A DNA stretch of 7,474 nt, from the NCBI RefSeq assembly GCF_001854865.1, contig NZ_MDDW01000005.1, positions 257,730 through 265,203 of the forward strand, given 5' to 3'. Source of the DNA: Rhizobium sp. LCM 4573 (GTDB lineage Bacteria > Pseudomonadota > Alphaproteobacteria > Rhizobiales > Rhizobiaceae). The position numbers and the translations under genes are program-made. Positions 6,272-7,474 of this stretch are shown here, piece by piece. The notes below the pieces were generated by a model, which saw only the letters and a list, made by a program, of their open reading frames with translations, was not told the origin of the DNA and made no database searches. Position 1 is the first letter of the stretch; every line of letters starts with the position of its first letter.

Positions 6272-7474
6272 TTACTGCGCGACGAGGCAGCTTCCGCCGG
6301 CCCCGCGATAGCGCTCGCAGAGAGACACCGCATCGGCCTTGCTGCCGGCCGGGATACGGACGCGGTAGAAAGTGCCCTTGCCGGGGATCGTCGCCGCCTT
6401 GATATCCACGCCGCGGCCGCCGATGACGTTGGAAAAGCGTGAAGACAGGCTCTGATAGGAGCGCTGGGCTTCGGCTTCGGAGGGCAGCGATGCGATCTGG
6501 ATCACGTAGCCACCCGGAATTGCCGCGGTCTGCTGCTGGGCGGGAGCCGCGGCGGGCTGCGCCGCAGTCTGCCCGCGAACATTGCCGCGGTCGGAAACCG
6601 CCGCCACGACATTGACGGGCTGCTCGGCAGGCCGCGCGGTCGGAATGGGCGCGGCAATCGCAGGCGCCTGGGCGGCAGGTGCAGCTTCCGCCGGAGCGAC
6701 GCCGATGACGGCTTCGGCAGACGGCGGTCCCGCAAGGGCCGGATCGGGAAGCGCCGAGGTGGAAACCGGCGCGGCGCTGGCAACCTCGGTCGTGTTGACC
6801 GGAGCGGCCGGCACGCCGCCCACATCCGTCGCCTCCGCGAGTGCGGGCGCCGCGGCCTGCGCTGCAGGAGCCGGCTGGGTGACCTCCTGCTCGACCAGAG
6901 TGCCATCGGGCCGTACGACCATGGTCTTGACCCTGCGCGGCATCACCGCGATCGGCTGCTGGTCGGCGGAAGTGCTGGCGGTCGTCTGCTGTCCTTCCTG
7001 CGGCAGAAGACGCGGGTCTTCCGTTTCCCCGACCGGCGTGGATGCGAGTTCCCCGTCATTCTCGCCTTCGAGCGGAAGCGTTTCCGGCAGCAAGGTCTTC
7101 TGAACGACGTCGACCGGCTCCTCGTTCGAGGAAATCAGGGCCTCCTGCTTCGGGTCATCCTGTCCCGCACCGGCAACGCGGTCGTAAACCGCCTTGTCCT
7201 GGTTCGGAACGGTCTTGCCGCCCGGATTTTCCGGAAGCACCTTGATGGGATCGCTATCGGCGGCGATCACCACCGGCTCCCCGGAACCGAGACCCGCGGA
7301 GCCGCTGCCCATCCAGGCATAGATCGCGCCGCCACCGATCACCAGCACGCCCAGGAAGGCGAGCGGCACGGCGACCATTCTGGGAGAGAAGCGGCTGGAA
7401 ATCACTTCCGCACCCGGAATGACGGCTTCACGCTCCACGTCCCGTCCGGCCGGCAAGGGCGTTGCGAGGCTGCG
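6272..7474 (-). CDS. Membrane-anchored SPOR-domain protein, C-terminal part (runs off the right edge)
   Basis: Likely bitopic inner-membrane protein that binds peptidoglycan stripped of stem peptides, as FtsN-type proteins do at division sites. In the 400 visible residues a cytoplasmic stretch with several arginines is followed by a transmembrane helix at about 33-55 (MVAVPLAFLGVLVIGG...). Next is a periplasmic low-complexity linker of about 265 residues rich in A, P, Q, T and V. A SPOR domain fills 321-400 (GGYVIQIASLPSEAEAQ...YRVRIPAG) with cysteines at 386 and 396. The frame is open to base 7474. The first possible start inside (TTG at 7454-7456) has no support, so the N-terminus probably continues outside. 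S. meliloti has an FtsN-like SPOR protein called RgsS, needed for polar growth; this may be its relative, but I cannot confirm that. The gene ends 22 bp before a strong terminator. Confidence 0.88.
   Translation of the reverse strand, partial: RSLATPLPAGRDVEREAVIPGAEVISSRFSPRMVAVPLAFLGVLVIGGGAIYAWMGSGSAGLGSGEPVVIAADSDPIKVLPENPGGKTVPNQDKAVYDRVAGAGQDDPKQEALISSNEEPVDVVQKTLLPETLPLEGENDGELASTPVGETEDPRLLPQEGQQTTASTSADQQPIAVMPRRVKTMVVRPDGTLVEQEVTQPAPAAQAAAPALAEATDVGGVPAAPVNTTEVASAAPVSTSALPDPALAGPPSAEAVIGVAPAEAAPAAQAPAIAAPIPTARPAEQPVNVVAAVSDRGNVRGQTAAQPAAAPAQQQTAAIPGGYVIQIASLPSEAEAQRSYQSLSSRFSNVIGGRGVDIKAATIPGKGTFYRVRIPAGSKADAVSLCERYRGAGGSCLVAQ

Noticed and set aside
7454..7456. TTG as the start of the SPOR protein
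   Set aside because: The frame stays open to the window edge and no ribosome site is visible, so the gene most likely continues upstream.
1..7474. tRNA, rRNA, CRISPR array, insertion sequence, attachment site or replication origin
   Set aside because: The window is almost wholly covered by identified genes, gaps are 105 bp or less, and none holds a cloverleaf, repeat-spacer pattern or transposase remnant.

Overview
The window is about 7.5 kb of GC-rich alphaproteobacterial chromosome, most likely from the Rhizobiaceae (Rhizobium/Agrobacterium/Sinorhizobium type). This placement rests on the protein sequences and on the gene order SPOR-domain protein, nagZ, scpA, scpB, tatA, tatB, tatC, serS, which I recall as typical of that group. 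It was not checked by a search. Every convincing gene lies on the minus strand, so transcription runs from the right end of the window to the left.

Reading with transcription, the right end holds the C-terminal 400 residues of a membrane-anchored SPOR-domain protein (6272-7474, N-terminus outside the window). It is closed by a strong intrinsic terminator at 6225-6249. After a short gap that must contain the next promoter comes a tightly packed run. It consists of nagZ (peptidoglycan recycling), scpA and scpB (kleisin and winged-helix partner of the SMC chromosome-segregation complex, overlapping by 14 bp), an FbpC/PotA-like ABC transporter ATPase, tatA, tatB and tatC (the twin-arginine translocase, with tatB and tatC overlapping by 4 bp), and the first 209 codons of serS (seryl-tRNA synthetase), which leaves the window at base 1.

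No gap between genes exceeds about 105 bp, so the window is almost wholly coding. Gaps of 22-52 bp, two start/stop overlaps and well-placed Shine-Dalgarno sequences suggest one long operon from nagZ to serS, with a possible extra promoter before tatA. The genes share a loose theme: envelope growth and division (SPOR protein, NagZ), chromosome segregation (ScpAB) and export of folded proteins (TatABC). serS is a housekeeping neighbour.

I found no mobile element, CRISPR array, tRNA, rRNA or unknown defence-like system. The least expected item is the lone ABC ATPase between scpB and tatA, which has no permease or binding protein beside it. Next is a small dyad at its stop codon that sits between a candidate -35 and -10 for tatA. 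Neither is strong evidence for a new system; this is mostly an ordinary core-genome region.
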